Part shown: in pieces, positions 33,781-44,685 of the stretch
How the letters are laid out: every line of letters begins with the position of its first letter
Numbering within the stretch: the first letter of the stretch is position 1
DNA from: Paramarasmius palmivorus
Taxonomy: Eukaryota > Basidiomycota > Agaricomycetes > Agaricales > Marasmiaceae
Length of the DNA stretch: 64,000 nt
Assembly (NCBI GenBank): GCA_037176845.1
Contig: JAYKXP010000021.1
Span: 248,001-312,000 of the forward strand
Direction: 5' to 3'
Position numbers and translations under genes: made by a program
Notes under the pieces: model-generated
The model's input: only the letters and a program-made list of their open reading frames with translations
The model's database searches: none
What the model was told of the DNA's origin: nothing

Positions 33781-34476
33781 AACGAGGAAGGCCTAGGTGG
33801 TATTGTTAGCTGCGTTAGCTAGGTAAATGGCACGTATGTCACTCACGTCCATACCCTCAAAGACAGGATAACATATTCCGACAAGGCTGTCGTCATGATC
33901 TTGAGCTGGAAATTATCGAGCCCCGTGGTATCGTTCGAGGGTCGATATCTTTTGGACAACTGGGTTCTTTTTGCCATTTTTCGACACTCCGTATCATTAA
34001 GAGCTTTTGTGGTGTGGGGAAGGATGGATGCCTTGATACGCGACAGAACAGAGACGTCCAGGAAAACGGGCAATGACAATTTGAACCGACGTTCAACGTT
34101 CAACCGAGGATCACATGCTCACCAAGGAGCCTATGACGTCACCAAGACAATTTGTCTTTTGACGCGTTACAAACGCGTTCCACGCCTTAGAAAACGAATT
34201 ACAGGCTATATGCGAAAAATTGAGCCAAGAACCTTTCTGTAATCATGAATGGGCGAAAACATCCCAGGAGAGAGAAAGAAATGCCCGCAAATACAATGAC
34301 CCTGACGCGCGACTCGAACGTAACGGGCTGCACTCAGGGGCTAGCATGAACCGGTAGAACGCTTCTTTAATTTTGCATATACATCGCCAAATTTTAAGAG
34401 AAAGCATGTATGCAGCTCGAGCAGCTATCGACCCTTCGTTCCATACCTTCTCAACTCCCAATCCATCCGTACACAT
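33781..34476. other. Intergenic, no gene seen
   Basis: About 0.7 kb between the reductase remnant and F-box-like gene 3. Open frames are short and on both strands. Confidence 0.4.
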
Positions 34477-36161
34477 TCATCCATCATGTTCATCAATAGC
34501 CATCCCCTGAGCTATCAAAGCATCCAATCTCTCGCGTGAACGTTTATCGGTTATCCTACGATCCAAGGATACGAAGCGTAGGCGGCTTGCACCACTCGCA
34601 GTATCCTCAGCTAGCTTCCATCGATATTCCAATGCATCGACCAAAACTGTGTCTGCGTAGGACAGCTTATGTTTGGGGTGTCGAACGATGGAGAGCTTCT
34701 CAAGGCGTGGAACCTCCGGCGATGAAAAGGTCCTTATGTGGTTATCCGAAATATTCCCTGCCATTGCTGTTGCAAATCCTATCTCCAAAGTCTTCAGATA
34801 CGGTACGGTGGACAGTACTTCGCTCAGGGTTTCGGGATATAAGGATCGGGCCAGAGGAATTATCAGAACAGTCAATTTGCATCCTGACCGTCTTAACAGC
34901 GAGAGAAGTTCGTCCCAACCAGCAAAAGGAGATGTGATTTGGAGATTGGATAATCCGGGTGTGGAGATGCCTTCCAAGAAATGTGGAATTACAGCGTCGC
35001 CTCGATCTCGACCGGTGCCCGGATCCGTGGAAAGGCTCCCTGAAACCATCAAGGTAATAAGATGTGTCGTTATTCTTCCCGACGTCGATGTTGCCGCCAT
35101 CATGTCCGATACCGAAAAACCAGGGTCAAAATCGAGCTCGCAAACTTTTACGTTCGAAAGCCCTCTGATGATAGCGCATAGCTTATCCGAGTCTGTCAGG
35201 GGGTTTCTCCTGAACATCACTAACCGGCGTCTGAAGCGAAAGTGCTGGATCTGGCCCCATGGCAATGTCATAGAGCCGAGAGCGTGCAAGGAAATGGACG
35301 TCAACCGGGGGCGAACTCGAAACAAGTTGCAAGGTCACTCGCTTGGTTGGGAGTCTCGTCCAAGTCCATGATCAAACACTCTAACCGGGGAAGGAGTCCT
35401 CGCGTAGAAAATACACGTTGCACGCCTTGGGATTTACCCTTGAGCTGCAAGTGTTTCCACCTCTCCGAGAAAGCACACAGCAGGACCAACATTGGATGGA
35501 TGTTGAGCAATACTTCCGATGTGATATGTAGGGGTCCACTGGCAGTGTTGTGTTGTAGTTTCACCTTCTCGCTAGAGATTGACACGATCAAGGGGAGATT
35601 TTGTGAACGGTGAAGTTGTAATCCCAGTCGGTGGACATCAGCGGTCATCGATTCCTGTGAGATGGCTTCGACTTGTCGAATGTCGAGGGACACACCGGTC
35701 CAAAGCTGTGGCGTCGATAGTGCGAAACTTCTCCAGCCTCGACAAATCTGACCCAGGACCCAAGGCATCCGAGAAGGCACCAAGGAATTCTGGAACTCGG
35801 GCGGTAAGTCTACATGTCCGTCAGTACGATCTACACAGAGATCGAATATGTGCCGTAGGACATCGACTGGAGCAGTGCGAATGGGGTGTAAGATGACTTT
35901 GTATTTCTCCACGATTCCTACAAGTCGACTCCTCTCCGCTTCAAGCAACGCAATCGTTGCGCTCAATTGTTTGAGGCGGGATTTTGCTACGTTGAACTCC
36001 TCCTTGAAAGGGCTGGAATCGTCTGGGTAACCATTGACGCGGGTGAGATGGGCATACAGGTCATCAGGAGGACCATGAATGGTGTTCTTCGACATTTCCA
36101 CATCGGCTCTGCATGTTCTACAACAGCTGGAATCAGACGAATTGGTATTCTGGGAGGCCAT
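34477..36161 (-). pseudogene. F-box-like protein 3, frameshifted
   Basis: The upstream frame (36161 to about 35312) carries CCRTCRADVEMSKNTI, the coiled coil and HPIRTAPVDVLRHIFDLC, and reads to CFEFAP before a stop. The downstream frame (from about 35310 to 34477) resumes with RLTSISLHALG and continues to SLDRRITDKRSRERLDAL. The join falls in a run of five G on the plus strand (35307-35311); one extra base would restore APRLTS, as in F-box-like genes 1 and 2. It is closest to gene 1, sharing the LHRSQNLPLIVSI and QGVQRVFSTRG stretches. A homopolymer sequencing error is a real alternative to pseudogenisation. Confidence 0.8.
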
Positions 36162-36420
36162 GAAGGTTCTGGGTAGCTTTTTAGAGGACTACAATGCTTG
36201 ACTTGGACTGTACTCACGACTATATTGATGTTGCTTCTTCTGAGCGCGTTAGACGGTTGAAGTACCGGGTAGAGGAGAGAGCGTGTGAAAAAGCCAGTTG
36301 CATCCGAGTCGTGACTTTTCCCCGCTCGAGCGCTTAAATTCAATCTTGTTGGCGGTAAGCGGTCGAATTTTTTTCATTCCTTACTCATGATATAAAACGA
36401 CTACTATATACATGCACTAT

Positions 36421-38133
36421 TCAAGTATTTAAGTGGCACCACGCTCTTCGATGACCATCCCGCTGAGCGATCAAAGCGTCCAATCTCTCCCGTGTGGATG
36501 TACTCCTGATTCTGCGGTCCAAGGACACGAAGCGCAACCGACTTATGCCTGCGTCTTCCAGTATGTTCCATCGATACTCCAATACACCAGCAATCATAAA
36601 ATCGCCATAGGATGGACTCCGGCCAGTAGTCGGAACGATCGAAAGCTTTTCGAGGCATGGAACAACTGGCGACCAGAACACCGCAACGTGATCGTTATCC
36701 ATACCCTCCACAAAGCCCAACTCAAGGGCTGTCAGATCCCGTAAGGTAGACAGCACCTCACTGAGGGTTCGTGGAGATAGTAACTCCGCTGCTGGAATGA
36801 CCAAACTTGTCAGTTTACACTCCGAGCGTGTAACCAACAAGCGTAGGGCATTCCAGTCAGAAAATGGGGATGTAATCGTCATGTATGACAACATCGGTGC
36901 TAACAACACTCGCATTATGGATGCGGTGGCTTCGCGGGTTCGTTCGCTATTTGCAAGCGCCAATGTCGTGAGGCGACTGAAATGAAGTTCGCCTATCTCT
37001 GAGCCTATCGCCAATATGAAGTGGTCGAAGAATAAACTGCATTCTTCGACGTTTGCCAAAGCTTCGAGAGTTTTCTGTAGGATCCCGGTGGATCGCCCGT
37101 TATCGGAGAGTTCCCAGGAAGTGGTCCGCCGGTGTACTATGGAACCTCGGTAGAGAGAGAAGGTGCTTATTTGTCCCCATGGTAGTTTCAACAGAACTGG
37201 AATGAGTCTACTGAAAGAGACGGACTTCAGACGAGGAGCAAACTGAAAGCAAGTTTCCAATGGAGAGGTACGATTGACCCTCTCATACTCGGAAAGCTTG
37301 TGATCCAGCTCCAACGCAATCGTCAGACTCTCTAATTCGGGAAGTAGTCCGCCAACGTATGTCATGCGCGCTAGCATGGTTTCGATGTGACCTTCGAGAC
37401 GCAGATGGCGCCACCTTCGCGAGCATGCACACAGCAGTACCAGCAGTGGATTATTTTCGTCCAAAATATACTCTCCGTCACGGTAATTATAAGTGTTGTG
37501 GGAACCGTCCACCTTTGGACAATAAATCGTCACAGTCAACGGATGATTTTGTGAACGATCAAGTTGTAAACCGAGACGTAGAACGTTGGAAGAGATGGAC
37601 CTCCTCACGCTTTCAGGGTGCCGAACGCGGATCGATACAGTGGTCCAAAGCTCTGGTGTTGATAAAACGAGGCTTCTCCAAGATAGACACACCTGGCCCA
37701 AAACCCAGGGCATCTCCTTGGGTATCAGCGAATCCTTCGTGACGAGCGGAGTTGCCGTATGCGAGTCTTCCTCGGACTGAATTTGGAGGTGACCCGCGCA
37801 ATAACCAAAAATGTGGCGTAGAATATCCGCTGGTGCGGTTCGGATCGGATGCAGAATGACCTTGTACTTCTCCACAATCTCTTCGAGACGTCTTTTCTCT
37901 GCCTGTAGCAAATCAATCGTCGCGCTCATACGATCGAGACGAATCTTCGCTGATTCAAATTCCTTCTTGAAAACACCGGCCCCATCGGGATAGCCGCTAC
38001 TCCGAGCGAGAGTTTTGTATACTGCATCCGAAGGGCCATGGATGGTATCTCTCGATATCTCTACATCAGCTTTGCACGTCGCGCAACAGCTGGAATCGAG
38101 CGAATTTGTCGAATCAATGTTCAGGGTGGACAT
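36421..38133 (-). CDS. F-box-like/LRR-type protein 4, altered C terminus
   Basis: A single frame of about 570 aa from the ATG at 38133; an in-frame ATG at 38190 would add 19 residues. It has the family layout: CCATCKADVEISRDTI, coiled coil, HPIRTAPADILRHIFGYC, VCLSWRSLVLSTPELW, then leucine-rich repeats. It resembles gene 2 most (shared LRLGLQLDRSQN, DENNPLLVLLCA). The last ten residues depart from the family after LDALIAQ. In the +1 frame the DNA there would continue GMVIEERGAT and stop at 36429-36431, as in the paralogues. A one-base change near 36460-36468 therefore seems to have replaced the C-terminal tail. The protein is probably still made and stable, but its end is not ancestral. Confidence 0.82.
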   Translation of the reverse strand: MSTLNIDSTNSLDSSCCATCKADVEISRDTIHGPSDAVYKTLARSSGYPDGAGVFKKEFESAKIRLDRMSATIDLLQAEKRRLEEIVEKYKVILHPIRTAPADILRHIFGYCAGHLQIQSEEDSHTATPLVTKDSLIPKEMPWVLGQVCLSWRSLVLSTPELWTTVSIRVRHPESVRRSISSNVLRLGLQLDRSQNHPLTVTIYCPKVDGSHNTYNYRDGEYILDENNPLLVLLCACSRRWRHLRLEGHIETMLARMTYVGGLLPELESLTIALELDHKLSEYERVNRTSPLETCFQFAPRLKSVSFSRLIPVLLKLPWGQISTFSLYRGSIVHRRTTSWELSDNGRSTGILQKTLEALANVEECSLFFDHFILAIGSEIGELHFSRLTTLALANSERTREATASIMRVLLAPMLSYMTITSPFSDWNALRLLVTRSECKLTSLVIPAAELLSPRTLSEVLSTLRDLTALELGFVEGMDNDHVAVFWSPVVPCLEKLSIVPTTGRSPSYGDFMIAGVLEYRWNILEDAGISRLRFVSLDRRIRSTSTRERLDALIAQRDGHRRAWCHLNT

Positions 38134-38421
38134 GTCAACACTAAACAACCCATTAGTTGATCGAACTGCTCGTGAACGTGAAGGACTCACAGTTGTATGA
38201 GATGTTGCATTCTGAGGCGGCTGGTTATCTTGATGGAAGTAGCAAGGAAAGAACGAGGTGTGAGAAAATTTGACATGCCATCGCCATGAGGAGGTTCTTC
38301 GGACCGTGAAAGGACGAAAAGAGTAAAAACGATAATTTAGATGTAACGATACATAACGATGAATTCCATTAGCCTTTCTATAACCATGATTCCCAAAATA
38401 AGAACAAAGAAAATGCTCTCC

Positions 38422-40050
38422 TCAATTCTCCTCTACAACAACCAATCCCTGAGAGCGCAAAGCCTCCAGTCGACTACACGACGTAGGATCAGTGACCTTC
38501 CTATCCAACCTGACGAACCGTAACTGATGTACACCCTTGGACGTCTCTGGAGTGTTCCATCGGTACTCCAAAGCATCGAGCAAGACAGTGTCACTGTACG
38601 CTGAACGAGATGTAGAGTACTGGACAATGGATAGGTTCTCGAGATGCGGCACTACCGGCGACGAGAACACCGAGATGTGATAATCCACCGCTCCTCCAAC
38701 GAACCCCAATTCGAGGGACGTCAGATCCGGTACTGCTGCCAGAACCTGCTTCAATGTATAATCATTTCCTGGAAGCAGAGATTCGGTATTGCCCAGTGAC
38801 TGGGCGGCATGAATCGCCAGTGTGTCCAGCTTGCACGACGAGCGTGAAACAAAGGAAACTAGCTGACCCCAGCCATTGTATGGTGTAGCGATATCGAGAT
38901 GGGCCAACTTGGGCGTGATGAGCCAGTTGAAGAAGTTGGCGGCTGCAAGACAGCCTTGACGACCATCAGTGGATAGTGTGAGGCTGGTAAGGCGATCAAA
39001 TTGTAAGGGAAGGAGGTTGCCGCTACCCCATGGAACGGAGGCTGAGGCAGGTATACGAAGTGTAAAGTCGAAGTTTAGGTTACATACTTCGACGTTGGGA
39101 ATCTTGCTAAGGACGGCCCAGAATTTGTCGGTAGTAGGGGGTAAAGTGAGTAAGCTTTGCCCTGGGGCATTCGCTGCAGGGTCTCGGTCAAAGGTGAAGT
39201 CCGTGATCTGGTGCCAGGGAAGTTTCATCGAGGATGAAGTGAACCCATGAAGGGATATGGTCCGCAGCTGGGGACAGTAGTCGAAGAACACCTCTTCCTC
39301 ATCGATAGAGGCTATGATATCCGAGTCGACGGTGAGGTGTTCTAAGGCAGGAAGAAGGCCTCGGACGAGAGACAAGGATTTGAGAACACTTTCGTGACCC
39401 CCAAGACGAAGGTTTCTCCATTGTTCTGACCGAGTACAGATGAGAATCATCAACGGATGGTTGAAGTTGTCCCTCTGGGCATGTATCGTGACGTCAAGAG
39501 GGATGGTCTGCGAACGATGAAGCTGCAAACGCAGCCGCCAAGCCTCCGATGCCAGCCGTTGTGGGTGCATGGTTCCCAAAGGCCGAATATCGAGTACGAC
39601 TGATGTCCAAAGACAGGGAGTAGATAATGCTATTGACCTCCACGAGCGACAAACCTGGCTCACAACCCAGGGCATACCGGAAGGTAGTAACGAAGTTGTA
39701 AGTGTCTTGCTGCCGTCATCGGGTTCTGCGCAGATGGCAAATATCCTCCGCATGATTTCTGGAGGAATGACACGAATTGGATGTAGGATAACCTTGTACT
39801 TGTCCAGAATCTGGTTGAGACGTGCGCGCTCCGTGTCGAGCAGTGCAATGGTAGCATCCAAGCGCTCCAGATGTGCCTGAGCCGCCTTCATTTCCTTCTT
39901 CAAAGCATCTCCATCCGCGGGATAGTCATTGCCACGAGCAGAGCTCTGATAAATCTCCTCCTCGGGACCATGGACTTGCTCCTTTGACATCAGAACGTCA
40001 TCTCTGCAAGAAGAGCATGGTGAATCGGATTCGGAAAGCCGAGAGAACAT
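38422..40050 (-). CDS. F-box-like/LRR-type protein 5
   Basis: Uninterrupted frame of 542 aa from the ATG at 40050, chosen because the other members start about 11-20 residues before the cysteine motif; the frame continues upstream to an ATG at 40200. The most divergent member: PCSSCRDDVLMSKEQV, coiled coil with DATIALLDTERARLNQILD, then HPIRVIPPEIMRRIFAIC and VCRSWRSIALSTPCLW, and a leucine-rich body ending LDRKVTDPTSCSRLEALRSQ. The predicted role is substrate recognition for an SCF-type ubiquitin ligase, by analogy. A decayed copy of its 3' part lies at 32.6-33.2 kb. Confidence 0.85.
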   Translation of the reverse strand: MFSRLSESDSPCSSCRDDVLMSKEQVHGPEEEIYQSSARGNDYPADGDALKKEMKAAQAHLERLDATIALLDTERARLNQILDKYKVILHPIRVIPPEIMRRIFAICAEPDDGSKTLTTSLLPSGMPWVVSQVCRSWRSIALSTPCLWTSVVLDIRPLGTMHPQRLASEAWRLRLQLHRSQTIPLDVTIHAQRDNFNHPLMILICTRSEQWRNLRLGGHESVLKSLSLVRGLLPALEHLTVDSDIIASIDEEEVFFDYCPQLRTISLHGFTSSSMKLPWHQITDFTFDRDPAANAPGQSLLTLPPTTDKFWAVLSKIPNVEVCNLNFDFTLRIPASASVPWGSGNLLPLQFDRLTSLTLSTDGRQGCLAAANFFNWLITPKLAHLDIATPYNGWGQLVSFVSRSSCKLDTLAIHAAQSLGNTESLLPGNDYTLKQVLAAVPDLTSLELGFVGGAVDYHISVFSSPVVPHLENLSIVQYSTSRSAYSDTVLLDALEYRWNTPETSKGVHQLRFVRLDRKVTDPTSCSRLEALRSQGLVVVEEN

Positions 40051-40200
40051 CCTAGGCGAAATTCTGGTGAGTTTGAAGGGCTTTCCCGTCAAATACGATG
40101 AGAAGCTCACGCTTGTAAGATCTAGCGACCAAAAGGATCCTGAATTATCCCAACTGACCATGGGTTGAGGGCTTAAGTAGCACGGGGGAAAGTGGGACAT

Positions 40201-41467
40201 GGTGGTATCGGTTCAGGAGCGGTTCAAGAGCGGCGCGGGAAAATCAACCGAATCTGGCTGGCCCCGACTGAATCCCGATTTCGAACCCGTCATTGCATTG
40301 TAGTCAAGTGCAAACTCACCTGTTCTCAAGAAACACCCTTTTTCGAGTCGGAATCCCTGTATCAATGGACTCTTACTACTTTAGTGCTCTTTGACTCAAT
40401 CCATAAGCCTCAATTTCGTCAAGACAGATTATTACACGGCAATGATTAGGAAGTTGGGAAATTTTTGCATGTTGAGATGTGGACAGGATGTGGATGCTGG
40501 AGCACTGGAGTTCAATATACAGCAGGAATGCTTTTTTTGGGATCCCTGTACGTATCGCTTTTCTCTTTGGCCTCAAAATAGAACAGTATTGACTAAAACA
40601 TCTATTGCTGCAGGTGTCAGGAACTCGCAAAACTGCGAGCGGTGGACGTGCCGGGCTAAATAAGCCAAAGAAGGCCCAGAGGATACCCAGAGGAGGCCAA
40701 AGAAGCTCAGGAACGAAATTGAGTCGGTCAAAAGGTTCAGAATATAGGCTCAGATGTGTGGCTCTGTGAGGTACGTCAATGTCGTTCTGTAGCTTTCCTG
40801 GCGACTTACATCCTTTTTTTCGGTCTTGTCTGTTCAGCTTCCAGCGGACGTAGCCCCGAGCCTTTCAACTGCAATGTATATACAAGGACAAGCACTTGTC
40901 GACCTATTAAACCATTGTCAACAACCTTATATATCAGACCTGGGAACACTCTTCTGCGGTCCGTTGGATTATGGTGCAAGGTGCAACGATTTCAAGTCAT
41001 CAGAACGAAACTATACATAAACTGACCGAGAACTCCCAGATTATGTGTGCTACCCAGCGCCGTTTTCCGATTATCTTCCGTCTCCCATTACCCTTTCCAA
41101 ATACCGGACATTATCCGATTCTCTCATCTCTTCGAGCCGCAAAACCACATGTCCTATGACCCATTTACGGAAATGTAGCACGCTTGCGAGGAACATTTCG
41201 GTGATTTGTCCAGGTCCAAGAGCGCGATACCAGGCGATACCTCTCGTTACCATTCCCAGTCAAAGAATCAAGTGACGTCGGGATCCGCCTCGTCTGTTTC
41301 CCCACTTGCGTCAATTTGGGTTAACGTGATCATACCTTGGTCTCTGGAGGCGAGAATTCTCCATGACACGTCGCTATACTTACTCCTGTTGTCTATCACC
41401 CGGCCTGATATAACAAGGCTTGTTGGTTCTTGAGCGCCTCTTGGTGGACTCCGACTCCAGCGCCAGG
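40201..41467. other. Intergenic, no gene seen
   Basis: About 1.3 kb between F-box-like gene 5 and the mutarotase. Small frames near 40.2-41.3 kb lack any recognisable motif, and no splice model gives a longer product. Confidence 0.5.
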
Positions 41468-42920
41468 ATGTTTCCTCTCAAAGCTCTCGTAGGACTTCTT
41501 TCCGTGTTCAGCTTGACAAATGCACAGAAGAATGGCGAATGGGTGAGCATTCCTTTACTCGCCAATGTACTCGTTATCTGACCACCTCCCAGCCTTTCGA
41601 TCTCACCACGCTCTCTGCTAAGGATGGCTCTATCACGGCCTCCTTCGTATCGTTTGGCGCCACTCTCACCGAGCTTTGGGTGAAGGACAGGACTGGGAAG
41701 AAGAGGGATGTCATTCCAGGATACGACGACAACGTAGGTCTCGTTATCTCGCGCCAAGCACCACCGACCTGACCTCGTTGTACAGAGTAAACTCTTGACT
41801 GATCCTGATCACCCTGTCTTCAACGCTATTGTCGGTCGTTACGCCAACCGGCTAAAGAATGGTACTTGCCCCTCATTTTGTCCTACTACTCGGCTGACTA
41901 TTCATACGAAGGAACGTTCTCCATTCCTATCTCGAAGGACCCTCCACCCAACGGACCCAATGTCTATCACATCCCTACTAACGACCATGATGGCCAAGTC
42001 ACCTTGCATGGTGGTATCTATGGCTGGGATCGACGCAACTGGACCATTGTCACACGTTCACCCACCAGCGTGACATACAAACACGTCGATGATGGGGACG
42101 AGAACTGGCCGGGCAAGGTCACCGTGTTCGCTACTCATTCCGTTCAGAACGGTGGTATCCTAAAGACCGAAGTTAAGGCGACCGCGACAGAGAAGACTCC
42201 GATTATGGTTACGCAACACATCTACTGGAACCTGGATGGGTTTATCGACTCGGAGAACATTCTGGACCACCATTTACAAGTACGTGTCTAGCCGTTGAGC
42301 TCGATAGTGAAGTTATTTGAAACTAACCTTGACTGCTACAGGTCGGCGCTTCTCGCGTACTTGCACTCGATTCGAATGCTATCCCTACCGGAGAACTCAT
42401 CAACGTCACCAGTACACCGTACGACTTTAGGAAAGAGGCAAAGATCGGAGCGAGATGGGCTGATACGCAAGATATTTGCGGATCTGGATGTCAGGGTTAC
42501 GATAACTGCTGGATCTACGATGGTGACGTGAGCAAGAAGGCCGGAACAAGTCTTTGGAGTGACAAGTCTGGTATACGGTAGGATCTTACCCGACCATGCG
42601 GATATACGAGACTGATACCCCTCTCACAGAGTGGACATAACCACGGACCAGCCCGCGGTCCAGGTGTACAGCGCCTTCTGGCTCAATACGACCGCCAAGG
42701 CTGTGCATGGCGGACCGAGCAGGCGGTATGGACGATGGAGCGCTGTTGCGATTGAACAGCAAGGCTGGGTCGCTGCTGTGAATACGCCAGAGTGGGGCAT
42801 TGACCAGATTTGTGAGTTGTGTGCTTTGAGCGTCGATACTTATGACTAAAGATCTTCACAGATGATCCTGACAGAGACTTTTCATGGAGTACACAGTACA
42901 AGTTCTCGACAGTACCATAA
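41468..42920 (+). CDS. Secreted aldose 1-epimerase (galactose mutarotase)
   Basis: Seven exons (41468-41542, 41593-41733, 41786-41861, 41912-42279, 42342-42577, 42630-42811, 42862-42920) give about 378 aa. The first 19 residues are a signal peptide (MFPLKALVGLLSVFSLTNA), so it acts outside the cell or in the secretory route. Family landmarks are GATLTELWV, NAIVGRYANRL, LHGGIYGWDRRNW (H130), TQHIYWNLDG (H200, the probable general acid) and AVAIEQQGW (E341, the probable general base). The enzyme interconverts alpha and beta anomers of hexoses such as galactose and glucose. Length is typical of fungal secreted members. All introns are canonical and frame-keeping. No related sugar gene lies next to it here. 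Confidence 0.93.
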
Positions 42921-43174
42921 GCTTAACGTGTTATACAATTAGCGTGTACAGTAAACGGAATGATATTGAATCGAGAAGAAATGGAGTCATGTAATGGTAC
43001 GGATGAAGGGTTCAAGGGCTACCGCGAATGGCGGCGATTCTGCTTCCGCACATGGAACATCTCGTTATCCGGCCTCCCATCCTTTGCTTTAAGCGCGTAA
43101 GCTTCGGGAAGTGGCTCGACCGCCGTCTCCTGAGAAGACAGAGGTTTCGGGGTTGCGATCTTCCAAGTGCCTCG

Positions 43175-44088
43175 TTAACCCACTGATAACTCCGAGTGCT
43201 TCAAGGTACCAGGCGGCATGGTAATAAATGCCCTGCTCGCCTCTTCGCCGTCTCGACGCCTTTTCTCCCTAGCATGAAGAGCATCAATCTTCTGCAGCAG
43301 CTCCACACGCGCTGCTCTCCCGAGATTAAGTATCTCCTTGAGACACGCGCCCCTCTCATCGGCCAATTGTCTAGCGTCTTCTAGCTCGCACATATACCGC
43401 GATACTGCATAACGCAGGTTCAAAATCTCTGTTTCCTTCTTCACCAGCAAGGCTGCGTTACTCCAGTTTGAACGCTCCAATGTTCGTTTCTCCTGAAGTA
43501 GGCTGGCGAGTTTGCTTTCGAGAATGTGGACTTTGCCTATTAGGGCACGTTCCTCTTTGTGTAGAGCTTCCAAAGCGTCAACTCGAAGAGAGAAGACAGA
43601 GTTCTCTTGGGTGAGTTAGGATATCTCATCTTCGAGATTCTGGACTTTCTCTGCTAGGGCGCAGTTATCGTCAGAGAGGAGAGTGACCAACGCACGGGCC
43701 TCTTCGAGTTCAGCACCGTCCGTTTCAGAGAGAATACCTCGAATGGTCAAGGAAGCCATGTCGCAGATGAGGAGGTCTAGTTTGGTTTCGATGGATGAGG
43801 ATGTGTCCGTAGTCGACGTGGTTATGACCGAGGAGCCGAAGGAAAAGAGCGAGATAGAATCGTTTTCTCGTTCCGAGTCGTACTGAGATACCTTTTCAGC
43901 CCGTAATGCACAACGTAGAAGTCAGATTGGCGTACCGAAACGTCATTTTCGTCCGATAGACTATGATCAGCGACTTCTGAGCCATGTTCGCTCTCTACAC
44001 TGGCCTGACAAGAGATATGTTATTAGAATGTAGTTGCTTGAGTCCTCATGGAATAGCGTACAGCTTGTGAACGTATTTCTTCAATCAT
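43175..44088 (-). pseudogene. Coiled-coil KLDxLI family gene with in-frame stop
   Basis: Exons 44062-44088, 43936-44004 and 43175-43882 follow the family plan: a short start, an acidic exon containing DHSLSDENDVS, then exon 3 with SSIETKLDLLICDMASL. After EDEIS the frame meets TAA (43616-43618) and then continues, same frame, through 147 more codons of good coiled coil (LTQENSVFSLRVDALEALH onward). One C-to-T change from CAA would explain the stop. As it stands the product is about 120 aa; unbroken it would be about 267 aa. An upstream in-frame ATG at 44304 would add 72 unrelated residues. It may be a recent pseudogene, a truncated functional protein or a readthrough case. Confidence 0.72.
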
Positions 44089-44304
44089 GATGCCAAACGG
44101 GCTGCAGAGTGGTCCTAGGTCGTGAACTAGCTTCCAACTGGTTACTTTCTGGCCTTTATACCCTTCCACGAATAGCGAAGTGGCCATAGCACCCATCGTA
44201 CAACAATGCCTTTGAGAATGACCGAGAAGGGTACTGATAGGGCAATTCATGAATGGTTGGCTGACGGGACGCGATTTTCTGGCTGCGGCTGTTGAGGCTT
44301 GCAT

Positions 44305-44685
44305 CTTTGGATATCCTGATATCTAAGGAAGCTTAGTACCAGTTAGATATCTTAAGGAAAAATTACTTTGGAGCTTTTTGCTTACCTTCAAGTACCATAA
44401 AACTATGCTTTTCTCCAGTCCTTTCACTCGTTGCTAAACCATCGTATCTGTCTCTTTTTTCGCCCGGACATTCTTCAGTGTGTCATTTTCGAGAAAGGAT
44501 TTGACATGGTCCTCAAGAAGAGATAGCGCGTACGATGCCAGGAAACGAGCACGTATGGAAAAGGTGAAAGACGAGTGATGCGAAAAAAGGTTCCACGCTG
44601 AGATTGAAAATCAATGCTTGTCCTGTCAAACCTAGCGGTTACAAAAGAAAGAATCATAACGATAGTAGATATAATACATCATCGA
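44305..44685. other. Intergenic, no gene seen
   Basis: A short A/T-rich gap between two coiled-coil genes, with nothing recognisable. Confidence 0.45.

Noticed and set aside
28669..40050. Plus-strand frames opposite the F-box-like genes
   Set aside because: They follow the exact span of the minus-strand genes and reflect their codon pattern.
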